A stretch of DNA of 64,000 nt. Origin: Rosa chinensis. Taxonomy: Eukaryota; Streptophyta; Magnoliopsida; Rosales; Rosaceae. Positions 24,922 to 36,659 of this stretch are shown piece after piece; positions within the stretch are counted from its first letter, which is position 1; each line of letters begins with the position of its first letter. Location of the stretch: assembly GCF_002994745.2 (NCBI RefSeq), contig NC_037091.1, positions 28,216,289 to 28,280,288 of the forward strand, written 5' to 3'. The position numbers were made by a program, and so were the translations under genes. The notes under the pieces were generated by a model. That model had not been told where the DNA came from. It did not search any database and saw only the letters and a program-made list of their open reading frames with translations.

Positions 24922-25468
24922 ATGCATAGAGAAGCCATGGAAGAGGGGCTACTAGCTCTATCAGGGTCAAAATCCAATATCAATAGAGCTTTAGGTGTTG
25001 TGGTTCTGAGCACATTGGTCGCTCTCTATGGTTCCTTCAGCTATGGATGTGCTGTAAGTCATTCTCATTCACATTTCAAATTCTACATTTTTCTGCCAAA
25101 TATTACCATATTTTAGGATGAAAGGAGAGTTAGTGTACTGATAAGTATGTTCTGCTGCATCAAGTTGTTGGTTAAATGTGTCATACACAAAGAAAGGAGA
25201 TACAATAGTGTACATTACTTCTTTGTTTATGCATTGGTCCTAAAGCGCTATAAATTTAGTTTGTAGATAGAATACTCATCATCTGCTAGATCAAGATTTG
25301 TGGAAGATTTGGGCCTTACTGTTGCAGCAGTAAGTACTAGAATTTTCAGATTTTTTGTTTCTTTTGTTCTTTTGCATTTGATGGACTTTCTTGTGATCGT
25401 TTTAGTACTCAATTTTCGGTTTAACAATGATGATTGGAGGAATGATTGGTGCATTAGTAAATGGGACG
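24922..25468 (+). pseudogene. Captured fragment of an ERD6-like sugar transporter gene
   Basis: Three exon pieces separated by GT...AG introns. Exon 1 (about 24922-25053) encodes REAMEEGLLALSGSK and VVVLSTLVALYGSFSYGCA, resembling the N-terminus and first membrane helix of ERD6-like monosaccharide transporters of the major facilitator superfamily; the donor is GTAAGT at 25054. Exon 2 (about 25265-25329) encodes YSSSARSRFVEDLGLTVAA, matching the YSSPAQxGIxEDLGLSxAA segment of that family. Exon 3 (25406 to about 25468) encodes YSIFGLTMMIGGMIGALVNG, matching the second helix. The following KIADLIGRR-like motif is missing, so only about the first 90 residues were captured. Not functional as a transporter. 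Confidence 0.72.
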
Positions 25469-25896
25469 CTAAAAGAGATGTAGTGGTTATTGTCTAATAA
25501 TCCAGGTTGTCGGTTTTTACCACTTTCAAAGAAATTCATTTCCATTATCAAGCCAAGGAAGTCATGCACACTACCTGTTTGATGAAAGTTCCAGGTGACT
25601 GAAAAAAGTGCAAGTTTTTTAACAATTATTTTGTAATATACCGAAGGCTACCATATAGTCAGATCATTGATTTTATATATTGCTGCCTTATCAGTCGTAG
25701 CTCTTCGAGATATTTACAAGACCCTGAACCAACTGCCACAATTGAGGCACTGGAGCATAATTGTCGTCTCTTCTGCTGTTTTGAAATCATGGTAGCAGAA
25801 ATGTAGTAACTATTTTAATATTCACAAAGCTCGTTAGTTGTGATATCTTTGGTTCTGATGTAGACCTCTTACTATGTGGCAGAATGATGAATTTGA

Positions 25897-26233
25897 TTTA
25901 CAGAGCATGAAAATGTTGAAAGTAAGAGCTGCCCTTGAGGAAAAATTGAAGCAGAAGGGTATCTTCAATTCCATCACTCCAAGAACTGATAGACCCCAGA
26001 AACATCTGAAACCATTAAATGGGTTTGACTTTACTCTTATACTTTGTAATTTAACTCATTCCTCCATTGTGCGAACTAATTCAACCAACTTAGAATTGAA
26101 CAGGAAGCTGAATCGTATGATGATTTTGATGATGACCCTGTAAATGTTGAAGGCGCTAACCAGGCTCATGCAAGTTCATTGGGTGCAAGTAAAGTTTCCC
26201 AATTTGTTGCTGCTAATCGACATAAGTCAAAGG
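25897..26233 (+). pseudogene. Captured gene fragment, possibly Sas10/Utp3 (THALLO)-like
   Basis: An exon beginning after TTACAG at 25902 encodes SMKMLKVRAALEEKLKQKG and then FNSITPRTDRPQKH. After an intron of about 80 bp ending TTGAACAG near 26102, a second exon encodes ESYDDFDDDPVNVEGANQ and SKVSQFVAANRHKSK, ending at a GTATGA donor near 26234. The charged and acidic pattern resembles the middle of plant Sas10/Utp3-domain proteins of the small-subunit processome. That assignment is from memory of the family and is tentative; that it is an exon-intron fragment of a host gene is more secure. Confidence 0.45.
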
Positions 26234-26691
26234 TATGAACCTCATGATTCATAAATGGCAAACCTAGTTTTCTTAACTGTTCTTTCTTTGAACATGCACC
26301 TTAATGGAATTTATATAATTCATTGAATTTGTTTCCTCTTGTTTTGCGTGAGAGATTCCTATAGAAAATAGATCTTTTCTTAATTACAAGCCCCAACTTT
26401 ATATGTTTGGTATCTAGGTTTTTTGTAGAATGTAATTTGAACATTAGTTTCCTAATTATACGCCAGCATGTGAACTTGTTAATCAGGATTCACATGATTC
26501 AGAAAACATGAATGTGGTGATTCAGTAAACATGAATGTGGTATTTCAGAGAACATGACCTTGAAACTTAATGGCGGTGGCAAACATGAACTGCATGAGAG
26601 AACATTAGTATTGAAGGATTGAAGGTACAATATTGAAACATTGCTCATATTTGCATAAGAGGTTAGTAGATAACACATATTGATACTGTGG

Positions 26692-26693
<2 letters not shown>

Positions 26694-26727
<34 letters not shown>
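26694..26727. repeat. (AT)n microsatellite
   Basis: About 34 bp of uninterrupted TA/AT dinucleotides inside the CACTA element. Confidence 0.95.
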
Positions 26728-26729
<2 letters not shown>

Positions 26730-28210
26730 CCTCTGCTGGAAGTTATACACCATCTTGATATGCTAAATGTTTCTGACCAGGACAGTCTATTACATCTTAG
26801 CCCAAGTCAATGTATCTTGCAGTTCGATTTTAGGTCAGCTCACATCCTTTATTGCGATTGCCATTTCATTTTGAGTTACAAGTTTTGTGTATCTATCCTC
26901 TTCAGAGCTTTCATTTATATACATGTTTGTATTTTTCTCTCAAGTTTACCTTGTATATTTTGATATGTTTTATAGTGTTTATGACTACATAAAGTAGGTA
27001 GTAAAAGAAACAAGAATTATGCTCTTCTAGTCTATTGAATTGTTCTTTTTTTTTTTTTTTTTTTGTGGCAGAACGCGTGTTCTACTTGAAGATTTATAAT
27101 AGGTAAAGTAAGGAATGTTTGTATTTTGATTATGGCTTATTGGTTTATGCTATAAGTGTACCAAGTCATCAAGCCTGGTTACCTCTGAGCCTTGAGGCTT
27201 GATGGGATAAATTGTAATCTCAAGTTCAGTTTTCTCTGGTCCCTTCCTGTTATTTATCAACTACTGATTTGCACAGGACAGGGTTATACCAGTGGTTGCT
27301 TTGAATATAGCTATTTGTTCAGATTCCATGGCTCATGGTTAGTATCACTAATCCTTAATGAGTTTATGTTTTTGAGATTATGTACATGAACTAAGGATCA
27401 ATGCTGAATGCAGTTACCTTTTTTCGTTTACATATGTGCCTGCAGGAAATAAAAGATCAAGGCTGTAGCAGATGATTAGATACTTAAAGCCATGAAGGTC
27501 TGCTTCCATCTCTCTTTTTTTCCCCTCTAAATGATTAAGTAGTTAGTTCTCCTTATTATGTATGGATGCATAAGAGGTTCGTTGATAACACAACGTTGTG
27601 TTTTTAATTTTTATCTTGATTAATATGATGAATGGTGCTTTAACAAAAACATAATATAAAACAGTTGATGTATGCAATTGTTAACAATATATTCTTATTG
27701 ACAAACAATAAAAGAACCCAAGCAATCTGCAGGTTTAGCTTGTCACCATCAAACACTAGAGAAAAACCACCAGTTTGATAGTTGGTAAGCAATATGCTTG
27801 CAAGACCCTGAACCAATCACCACAACTAAGCAATATGCATGCAACTCCATTTGAGCTCTCATTCTGCCTTCAGTTTGATAGTTGGTAACATTTCATTCCC
27901 CTCATGTCTTCATTCATCTATTGCTTAGCTTAGTCTACCTGGCAATGTGTTGCTGGTGCTTCTTTTCTTTGGTTTCTTTAATCTTTTTTTTTTTTCTTTG
28001 ATATTTATCAGGTTGTGATTGAAGATATTGGGAATTAGATTAAGCAACTATAAACCTACAAGGTGCAGTAGGTTGGATTACTTGACTAGAATTGTGGAAT
28101 TGTAATTTTTTACACTTTAGAAACTTGTTTGTATATGTACGGATATGAAATATTGGTTCAGTTAATAATGCATTTGGTGGTGTATAATTGGAGGAAGATT
28201 GCTTTTATTA
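26728..28210. other. CACTA interior, no gene recognised
   Basis: About 1.5 kb between the gene fragments and the right subterminal array. It is AT-rich with poly-T runs near 27045-27065 and 27985, and intron-like. I see no coding region or RNA gene in it. A phrase near 27805 (AAGACCCTGAACCAA) also occurs at 25719, indicating a small internal duplication. Confidence 0.5.
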
Positions 28211-28214
28211 CTTT

Positions 28215-28650
28215 TTTTTTTGGATTCTTTGGAAGTTTTAAGGACACTTTTTCAATGACCTGTATCATATTCAAGGACATGGTGTTTTTTTATACATGAC
28301 ACTTTTTAAGTGTCCTGTTTTAGTTTTAAGGACACATATGAATGTATTTTTTTGTGTCCTCTCATGGATTTAAGGACTCCATTTCTAGAGTTTTTAGGAC
28401 ATGCTTTGTGTGTCCTAGTAGAGAAAAGAGGACACATATCAGATAATATGAGGATGCGATTTAGGTGTCCTCTTATGGATTTAAGGACACCAAGTCCAGA
28501 GCTTTTAGGACACACAAACTGTGTCCTCGTATAGAAAAGAGGACACGTTTCCAGTGTCCTTGTTTGAGACTTACAATGACTCCCAGATAGAGGACTCTTT
28601 TTTAGAGAGTCCTTGTATGCATTTAAGGACATTGTTTCAATGTCCTTAAA
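28215..28650. repeat. CACTA right subterminal repeat array
   Basis: A dense array built from AAGGACAC, its complement GTGTCCT, and the recurring phrase ATGGATTTAAGGAC, alternating in orientation over about 430 bp up to the TIR. The 108-codon minus-strand frame here is the array in translation. Confidence 0.88.
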
Positions 28651-28669
28651 TCATGTTTTTGTAGTAGTG

Positions 28670-28770
28670 ATTGCTCCTAACTGTTGTCTCAGAGACTCCA
28701 AACTCATGGCTTTCACGTTAAACACTTAATCAAAATCGCATAGATAATTCCACGGTTAATAAACATGTGA
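28670..28770 (-). mobile_element. Family C internal fragment right of the CACTA insertion
   Basis: Continues the interior broken at 23499 and matches 18288-18390. It ends after AACATGTGAC and switches to plus-orientation LTR sequence at 28771, another inversion junction. Confidence 0.85.
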
Positions 28771-29774
28771 CTGACCAAGATCAATTCCTAGCTTATCAGT
28801 TCCTAGCTAAAAATTATTCCATAGCTCAGCCCAATTCGCTTCTCAAACCTCCATCACATACATGACCGTGACCATCATCCTTCCATCAATCTACGAAGTT
28901 CTTAGGCGCTGAGTCAAGGATGCTCCACCACCATAGCGGAGACGAGTTCATCACCTTGTTGCTAAGCCGCTGAGGAGAGCTTCAAAAGTGTAACTATGAC
29001 TCTACTTATAATTATTGTTTCGGTTTTGTGTGTTTGGATTTGTGAGTTGTGTAATTGGAGACATAAGATTTTCAGAATATTTTTATTAATATTTTTGAGA
29101 TTTTCAGTTTATTATTGAGTTAATTTCGAGAATTCTTTGATGATGCATGTTATAATCTTGTGCCCTTTTACGTGTTTAGGTAATTTTCAGAGTTAGGTTA
29201 ATAAGTTTGCATGCTAGAATCACTCTGAGTATTCATGTGTGTTTGCTTAATTTGCCAAGAGTAATTATTATTTGTTAAGACGCTAAGTTAAACTAGTAGT
29301 AATTAGTTCTAAAGAGTGGTAAAAATCATGTTTTAATGATTAAACAATTCTGGAAATTACATGTTAATTGCTATGAGTAATGGTTAATTTTCACGTGTGA
29401 GTTGATTCGAAGACCGGATCAGATAAATGGATTGGACCGTGACAGCTTTTCATTTGGGCTCTTATCTAGCATTTAATATGGGCACGTTTTTGTAGCATGT
29501 TGAAATGAATTTTCTGTTTTTACACTTAATAATTTCCGAGTGGTAGTGGTCTAGGTTCCGGAAGTCGATCATTGTATATAATTTTATTTGTTTTGTTTTT
29601 ATTTTAAGTACATTAGAACCAAATTTCAAAACGCCCCATTTTATTCTTTTATTTGTTAATTGATCTTTTAGTGTAGGTGTACCCTACAATCCCCGGACTG
29701 AACGATCCCTGCTTATCCTATACTGACAACTACATTTTGTAGGGTTAAATTGTGAGGCTATTTCAGCAGCATCA
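28771..29774 (+). mobile_element. Family C2 5' LTR, truncated
   Basis: About 1004 bp matching 33182-34183, the 3' part of the C2 LTR; the first 700 bp including the promoter are missing. It ends AGCATCA and is followed by an intact primer-binding site. Without a promoter this copy cannot start its own transcript. Confidence 0.9.
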
Positions 29775-29779
29775 ATTTT

Positions 29780-29797
29780 TGGCGCCGTTGCCGGGGA
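29780..29797 (+). other. tRNA-Asp primer-binding site (C2)
   Basis: TGGCGCCGTTGCCGGGGA is a perfect complement to the 3' 18 nt of plant tRNA-Asp including CCA, and lies 5 nt after the LTR end. This primer choice is typical of Athila-type Ty3/gypsy elements. Confidence 0.93.
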
Positions 29798-31654
29798 TTG
29801 TTAAAATCCCTATCGCTTAAAGTGTCATTAATTTTGTTTTTTTATATAGAATGCATGCTAAATTTTTGTACTACATTTGTGGAATGGTGACAAATCGCAA
29901 TTTATTTTACGTCAAACTATAATTGTGATTTAGTTTAAGTTTTATGAGTGTTATCAAATTAAGCATGTATTTTATAATTGTTGTGCAATTTGTAGAGTTT
30001 TTTTTTTATATTTTTTTTTATTTTTTTTTTAAGCATGTTGTAAATTGTATGTGTTTCACTTAGATTAAGCATGTTATAAATTGTATTTTTTTCACTTAGA
30101 TTAAGCATGTTGTAAATTGTTTGATTTCACTTAGATTAATATACTTAGGTTGTTTTGAATTTCGTTAAATACTTAATTGTTGTAAGTGTGTAAAAATAAA
30201 AACTAAAGAAAATTAACTCCAAAACAAAAAAAACAAAAAAATTGTTGTGTGAGCAAGGAGAAGAGTCCAAGCTGAAGGACTATAAATATCAAGCGCTGCA
30301 TGGGAGGCAACCCATTTCAACCGAAGCTGTGGAGGAGCCATCAACGAGAGTTTGACATTTCTATCCCTTCACTTGTTTAGGTTGAATTGTACTTGTGTCT
30401 TTTATTTTCATTTTTGCTACTTTGTTTTCGTATTTATTTTCATCAATTCCATTCCTATATGCTTAATTGTTCCATTGCATGCTTATGATGATTATATTGA
30501 GGACAATGCAATATTTAAGTGTGGGGGAAGGGATTTATAGTTTTGTCCTGAGTCATATATATTGAAAATACAAAAAAATCAAAAAATGTCAAAAAAATTT
30601 TAAAAAAATTTGTAGCTTTTATTTATTGAGTCAACATGATTTTTGGGTGAAATACTTTCTTCAAAGTAGACGCATCTGATGGGATGTGATGTCTAAGGTC
30701 TAGTTTGGATCTGAGAAGTGCTGACAAAAGGTCTCGTCCCCTGTCAATCAAGTAAGCTGAGCTCCGCCAAAATCAGTCCCCTCTTCACCTGGTCATGTTC
30801 CAAAGGAATTACCGAAAGGAGAAAGGAAATAACCCTAGTCCAAAACCTTTTTGGCGTCAGTCTTAGTCTTTTGTTTTGCTTTGAGTCTTAGGATGCCTTT
30901 AACTGTTTAGGATGATTCAATATCTCTGAAATTATGGCTAAAAGAGGATTACAATATTGAGAAGATGTTAAATGATAGTCTTTGGTTAATTGAGATATAT
31001 GAAAAGCATATGCATGTGTAGTGGATATGGATATGGATTTCGTAACCTTGGTACATAATACGAGCATGTTAGGATGAGTTTTGATTCATATAAGCCCATG
31101 TGAGATATTTGAGCCCATGTCCCTGTTTCTTGGAGTGATAAAAAAAATATATTTTTATTTTCTTAGCGATGTTTTGATGATCTCATTATTCTTTCATTTG
31201 ATTGATTGCGTACCATAGATTAAGTTTGATGGACTAGAGAATGCTAAAATTCACTCTTGTGCTTGTTGAGACTTTTATCAATACATGTCCCTGATTTTGG
31301 AAAGGATAGAGGCACCATATGAATCACCACCATAGCCAAATTAACCTGTGTCCATATTTGTGCCCGTCATGAGACCCCCTTAGATAAACCACTTTGAGCC
31401 TACATTGAGCATTTTCTTTCATCACCCTTAAAATCCTTAATCATTAACCTTAGTATAGTTACAATCCTACCCTTTATTCTAAGAACTTAGTGGAGCTATC
31501 TTTTGAGACTTAATACATGGATTTGGTGGCAAGGATGAAGATTGAGAAGAGGTGAAAGTTCAAATGTGGGGGTAGACTTGTCCATAAGAAAAAAATGTAT
31601 GTGAAAGCAGTGAAAAAGAAAATGAAAAAGAAGAAAAAATGTGTGTACGGCTAG

Positions 31655-31691
<37 letters not shown>

Positions 31692-32472
31692 TGCATATGG
31701 ATTTTAGTCCCCCATACTTGGTGAATTTGGAGATTGTTTTGAATTGAAGGCCCATTACATAAAAATTTGGTCTTTGTCCAGTTCACGAGGATTCAAGTGG
31801 ATTTCTAGAAGTGTCTTTACATCAACATGAGCTCTACTAGGTTTTTAGGATACTTTGACATTCCTTAACCATTGTTTCTTAAAACCTTGAACTTTAGCCC
31901 CATTTTAACCCTTTAAAGACCTTTTTGATCCTTAAGATGGGACAGCCTTTGATTTGTGGAGATGAGATATAAGAGTTGAACCTATGGTTTGGGTCCATTT
32001 GTGCAAGTAGTTGATATATTTCATGAGATCTTGAAAAATTATATTCACAAAATGCTTTTCATTTCTTATATATGTGAGCTATTTGATTGCCTCAAAATAT
32101 TTTCTCTCACATATGATTGAGTGATTATAAGCTTTTAAGCACTGCCTTGATCTGAGTGAAGAAAGAGAGTGGATATATACCTTGTGAGGATATGAATCAT
32201 ACTTGTCTGAAACTTGCTGAGTTCCACCCATCACCATTGTTACAACCAGGTCCTACTTATTTATATGTGGATTATGTGCTTCAATTAACTCTCGAATATC
32301 TAAATATTGATTCTTGATTAAGTGCTAATTTTGATGCCATGAGACAAATGTTAAGGGCAATATAGTCTTTGTGTGTCACTTGTGTAGAGTCTAGTAGTGA
32401 TTTGTTTGTTTTGGTTGAGTCTTTTGTTTTTATTTTGCTAAGGGACTAGCAAAAGCTAAGTGTGGGGGAATT
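29798..32472 (+). mobile_element. Family C2 internal region, non-coding
   Basis: About 2.7 kb without gag or pol. Near 30267-30350 a box (CAAGCGCTGCATGGGAGGC, then GGAGGAGCCATCAACG) corresponds to the box just downstream of gag-pol in element E, but here it lies only about 480 bp from the primer site, so the coding region and most of the leader are gone. Polypurine-like boxes occur at 30516-30529, 31563-31575 and 32456-32472; the last adjoins the 3' LTR and is the functional position. An (AT)n run is at about 31669-31692. Confidence 0.85.
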
Positions 32473-34183
32473 TGATAGGAGCACAAAGTGTGACATTTTT
32501 AATATGTATTTTTGCTCATTTGACTAAGTTATTCTCTTAAAATTAATAATTATAATATAGTTTATGTTTTTAGCTACTTCATAGTCGAAAATGGTGAAAA
32601 GAGGTAAAAAAGAGCATAAATGAGTGCAAATGAAGGATGAGTTATTTTAGAAACTTTCCTCTTTCATTTTAGGAAATTTTTCCTATTTTGTTTTTGGGAA
32701 CTTTCTTCTTTTAAACTTTCTAATTTCTGATTTTCTTGTTTTAAAGAGAGTCCATCCCATTAAAAACTCTTGAGTGATGAAATCAAGAAAAATTGAAGGA
32801 TTAATCAGGATGAATTCGAGGAGATAAAATGGATTGTTTTTAATCAATATTTATTCTTAATTATCTGATTTCTTATTGATTATAAACTCTAATTAAATTC
32901 TGATTTTTCTTGATTGCAGGAGTTTATTGTGTGCACAATTCTTGGAAGAAATTAGTGCAATTCAAAGGAGAGGAATAAGCGATGTATCAGTTCACTATTC
33001 AAGGCATATACAATGAGCCATTAAGGGGAAAAGAGATCAGAAAATTTACGACTTTGTCAAGAGAAAATCAAGGAAATTTGGAGGAGAAATCACCTCTAGA
33101 TGAATGGCCATGATTGCATTACAAGAGAGGAGAATTCCACTACAAATAGCAGCCATTCTCAACACCAAGAAGATCACTTCCTGACCAAGATCAATTCCTA
33201 GCTTATCAGTTCCTAGCTAAAAATTATTCCATAGCTCAGCCCAATTCGCTTCTCAAACCTCCATCACATACAAGACCGTGACTATCATCCTTCCATCATT
33301 CTACGAAGTTCTTAGGCACTGAGTCAAGGATGCTCCACCACCATAGCGGAGACGAGTTCATCACCTTGTTGCTAAGCCGCTGAGGAAAGCTTCAAAAGTG
33401 TAACTATGACTCTACTTATAATTATTGTTTCGGTTTTGTGTGTTTGGATTTGTGAGTTGTGTAATTGGAGACATGAGATTTTCAGAATATTTTTATTAAT
33501 ATTTTTGAGATTTTCAGTTTATTATTGAGTTAATTTCGAGAATTCTTTGATGATGCATGTTATAATCTTGTGCCCTTTTACGTGTTTAGGTAATTTTCAG
33601 AGTTAGGTTAATAAGTTTGCATGCTAGAATCACTCTGAGTATTCATGTGTGTTTGCTTAATTTGCCAAGAGTAATTATTATTTGTTAAGATGCTAAGTTA
33701 AACAAGTAGTAATTAGTTCTAAAGAGTGGTAAAAATCATGTTTTAATGATTAAACAATTCTGGAAATTACGTGTTAATTGCTATGAGTAATTCTTAATTT
33801 GCACGTGTGAGTTGATTCGAAGACCGGATCAGATAAATGGATTGGATCGTGACAGCTTTTCATTTGGGCTCTTATCTAGCATTTAAGATGGGCACGTTTT
33901 TGTAGCATGTTGAAATGAATTTTCTGTTTTTACACTTAATAATTTCCGAGTGGTAGTGGTCTAGGTTACGGAAGTCGGTCATTGTATATAATTTTATTTG
34001 TTTTGTTTTTATTTTAAGTACATTAGAACCAAATTTCAAAACCCCCCATTTTATTCTTTTATTTGTTAATTGACCTTTTAGTGTAGGTGTACCCTACAAT
34101 CCCCGGACTGAACGATCCCTGCTTATCCTATACTGACAACTACATTTTGCAGGGTTAAATTGTGAGGCTATTTTAGCGTATCA
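32473..34183 (+). mobile_element. Family C2 3' LTR
   Basis: A complete 1711-bp LTR, TGATAGGAGCAC...GTATCA, preceded by the polypurine tract AAGTGTGGGGGAATT. Its last 1 kb matches the truncated 5' LTR at 28771-29774. Confidence 0.92.
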
Positions 34184-34268
34184 ATTTTTGTCTTTTATTT
34201 TGAGTCCTTTATATTGGAAAATGCAAAAAAAAAAAAAAAAAATTGAAAATGTCAACAAAAAAAAACAA
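34184..34268 (+). mobile_element. Short fragment of Athila-like interior
   Basis: An A-rich 85-bp stretch resembling 35676-35755 (TTTTTGTCTTGAGTC-like start, then CATCAACAAAAAAAAA). It bridges the end of C2 and a partial D LTR; its origin looks like a rearrangement junction. Confidence 0.5.
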
Positions 34269-34673
34269 TAAAAAATGGGAAATCGTTTGCTTTCTAACGT
34301 TTCACATGGTCAACTTCTTTCTCATGACATAGAAGATCAACTATAGGAATTGTGATTGGATTTCATTCATATGATTGTGGATTTGATATTTGTTCCTTGC
34401 GTTCCACCCTTGTATATATGTTTTTACCTTTCTTTTATTTTATTTATTTTAATTTTCAATTTATTAATCCTAAACCCCTTCTTTATGTTTGCTTGTATAT
34501 ATTTCTATTCTTTGTTTTATTTTTGTAAATAATACTTTATACTTATTTTAATTCTTTAGTTGTTTTTGCAATTACAGGTGTACCCTCAATTCCCGGTTAG
34601 AACGATCCCTATTTATTCTATACTAACGATGACATTTTAGGGTTAAATTGTGCGCTTGCTTTTAGCGTTATCA
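34269..34673 (+). mobile_element. Family D LTR, 3' fragment
   Basis: 405 bp nearly identical to the end of the full D LTR at 55053-55458, ending TTATCA and followed by a tRNA-Asp primer site at 34679-34696 (TGGCGCCGTTGCCGAGGA, one change from the usual sequence). It is the truncated 5' LTR of the plus-strand family D element. Confidence 0.9.
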
Positions 34674-34678
34674 ATTTT

Positions 34679-36659
34679 TGGCGCCGTTGCCGAGGATTGA
34701 AAAATCACTTGTTAAATTGTTTTATTGTATAATTGTTTATAAACTGTTTGAAACTTAGTGTAAATTAAATAGGTTGGTTTTTTTATATTGTTGAACACGA
34801 GTTTTAATTGTAAGTTGTAAATTGAATGGAATAGGTGAAGTCGCGTTTGTTAATATTGGCCTAAACCCCTTATTGGTGCCTAGTTCAGGTCCCTTAAGGT
34901 TGAGGGCGGCCTTTATTAACACTTGTTGAACTGTCTTCACACTTATGACCTTTTTCATCTTAGTAAGTATAGCCTATGTGGAATGGTGTCTAGGAAGGGG
35001 ACAACGTTCATGACGGGTTTTTGAATCCAGAAGTGCTTGCAAATGAGCCTAAACCACTATGTGGGAGTAGCTCATGCCAAAATAGATTTTTCCTCTCGTG
35101 TTCGGCCTCCCCTACCTGGCCATTTCTGTAAGGTTGCCCAAAGGATGTAAGAGGGACTTTGTGTCTAGGCGACTATACTTGGGCCACATGTCCACTTGAT
35201 TTACCGCTTGGAATTAGATTCGATATCAACAATATTTATGACAAACGAAAATGTTGTGATACACTAAGGTAAAAAAAATAAAAAAAATAAAAACTGAACT
35301 ATGTACTTAACTTGTGTCTTTTGTACAATATATTTGCTAATTATACTTGTAGTTTGTAATTCACAATTACTTGTTTATATACTTTGTATTTCTTTGTTAA
35401 TTATTGTCACTAACTTTATTTAATTGAGGTACCGTCTGGCTGAAAGACGTTAAACTCAAGTGCTGCTTACCCAATTCAGAAGCATCTATGAAGCAGTCTA
35501 CAAACACAGATTTGCTTTCTCTTTCCCTACTTCTTTTTATTTTTTTTAATTTTTCTCTTTTGTTTTAGCATTTGTTTTCATAAATGTCTTCTATCTATGC
35601 TTCTTTGTTTCATTGCATGCTTTTGATTGATTACATTGAGGACAATGCAATATTTAAGTGTGGGGGAAGGAATTTATATTTTTGTCTTGAGTCATATATA
35701 TTGGAGAAACACAAAAAAAAAATGGAAAAACATCAACAAAAAAAAAATTTGTTTTTGTTTTTGGTTTTTGAGTCATAGGATGCCCTTTCAACTGTCTAGG
35801 ATGATTCTATATCTCTGAAATTATGGCTAAGAGAGGATCACAATGCTAAGATGATTTTAAATGGTATTCTGTGGTTAATTGAGATATATGAAAAATGTGT
35901 GCATGAGTAGTGGATATGGATTTCGTGACCTTGGTACAGAATATGAGCATGTTAGGATGAGTTTTGATTCATAAAAGCCCATGTGAGATATTTGAGCCCA
36001 TGTCCCTTTTCTTGGAGTGAAATGAAAATTTATTCTTATTTTCTTGGCAATGTTTTGATGATCTCATTATTCTTTCATCTTGATTGATTGCTTGCCATAG
36101 ATTAAGTTTGATGGACTAGAGAATGCTAGAATTCGCTCTTGTGCTTGTTGAGACTTTTATCAATACATGTCCCTGATTCTGGAAAGGATAGAGGCATCTT
36201 AGAAATTACCACCATTGCCAAATGAGCTCGTGTCCCTATTTGTGCCCATCGTGGGACTCCCCTAGATAAACCCCTTTGAGCCTACATTAAGCTTTTTCTT
36301 TCATCACCCTTAAAATCCTTAACCCTAAACCTTAGTATAGTTGCAATCCTACCCATTGTTCTAAAAATTTTGTAGAGCTATCTTTTGAGACTTGACTTGA
36401 GGATTTGGCATTAAGGATGAAGATTTAGAAGAGGTGGAAGGTTCAAGTGTGGGGGTAGATTTGTCTATTAAAAAAAAAAAAGGAAAGAAAGAAAAAGAAA
36501 ATAGAAAAAAAAAATGCTTATGGATTTTAGTCCCCCATACTTGGTGAGTTTGGAGTTTACTTTGAATTGAAGGCCCACTATTGGAAAATTTGATCTTTGT
36601 CCAGTTCACTAGTTCAAGGGAAGTTTAAAATGAAGATATTTAGCCCTTTTAGTAAGCCT
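34679..36659 (+). mobile_element. Family D primer site and internal region, left part
   Basis: Non-coding interior, from the primer-binding site up to the E insertion. The leader block at about 34850-35180 contains AACCCCTTATTGGTGCC, AGGGCGGCCTTTATTAAC and CACTATGTGGGAGTAGC, all shared with the leaders of C1 and E. Polypurine-like boxes are at 35655-35670 (preceded by TTGAGGACAATGCA) and 36449-36463. No gag or pol was found. It ends with AGCCT (36655-36659), one copy of the target duplication of element E, and continues at 51229. Confidence 0.82.

Larger units (their letters stand above)
23500..28669. mobile_element. CACTA (En/Spm-like) DNA transposon, non-autonomous, with captured gene pieces
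   Basis: Termini CACTACTAGAAAAAAGG at 23500 and TTTTTGTAGTAGTG ending at 28669 are inverted and begin with CACTA. A 3-bp duplication ATT flanks them (23497-23499 and 28670-28672), and joining the flanks restores the family C interior as seen near 18285. Both ends carry AAGGACAC-type subterminal repeats in both orientations, densest at 28215-28650, as expected of transposase-binding sites of this superfamily. No transposase-like frame is present, so movement would need a helper. The middle holds segments of plant genes with introns (see separate entries), the pattern known as transduplication. Total length is 5170 bp. Confidence 0.95.

Noticed and set aside
28306..28632. 108-codon minus-strand frame
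   Set aside because: It falls entirely within the CACTA subterminal repeat array and is a translation of repeats.
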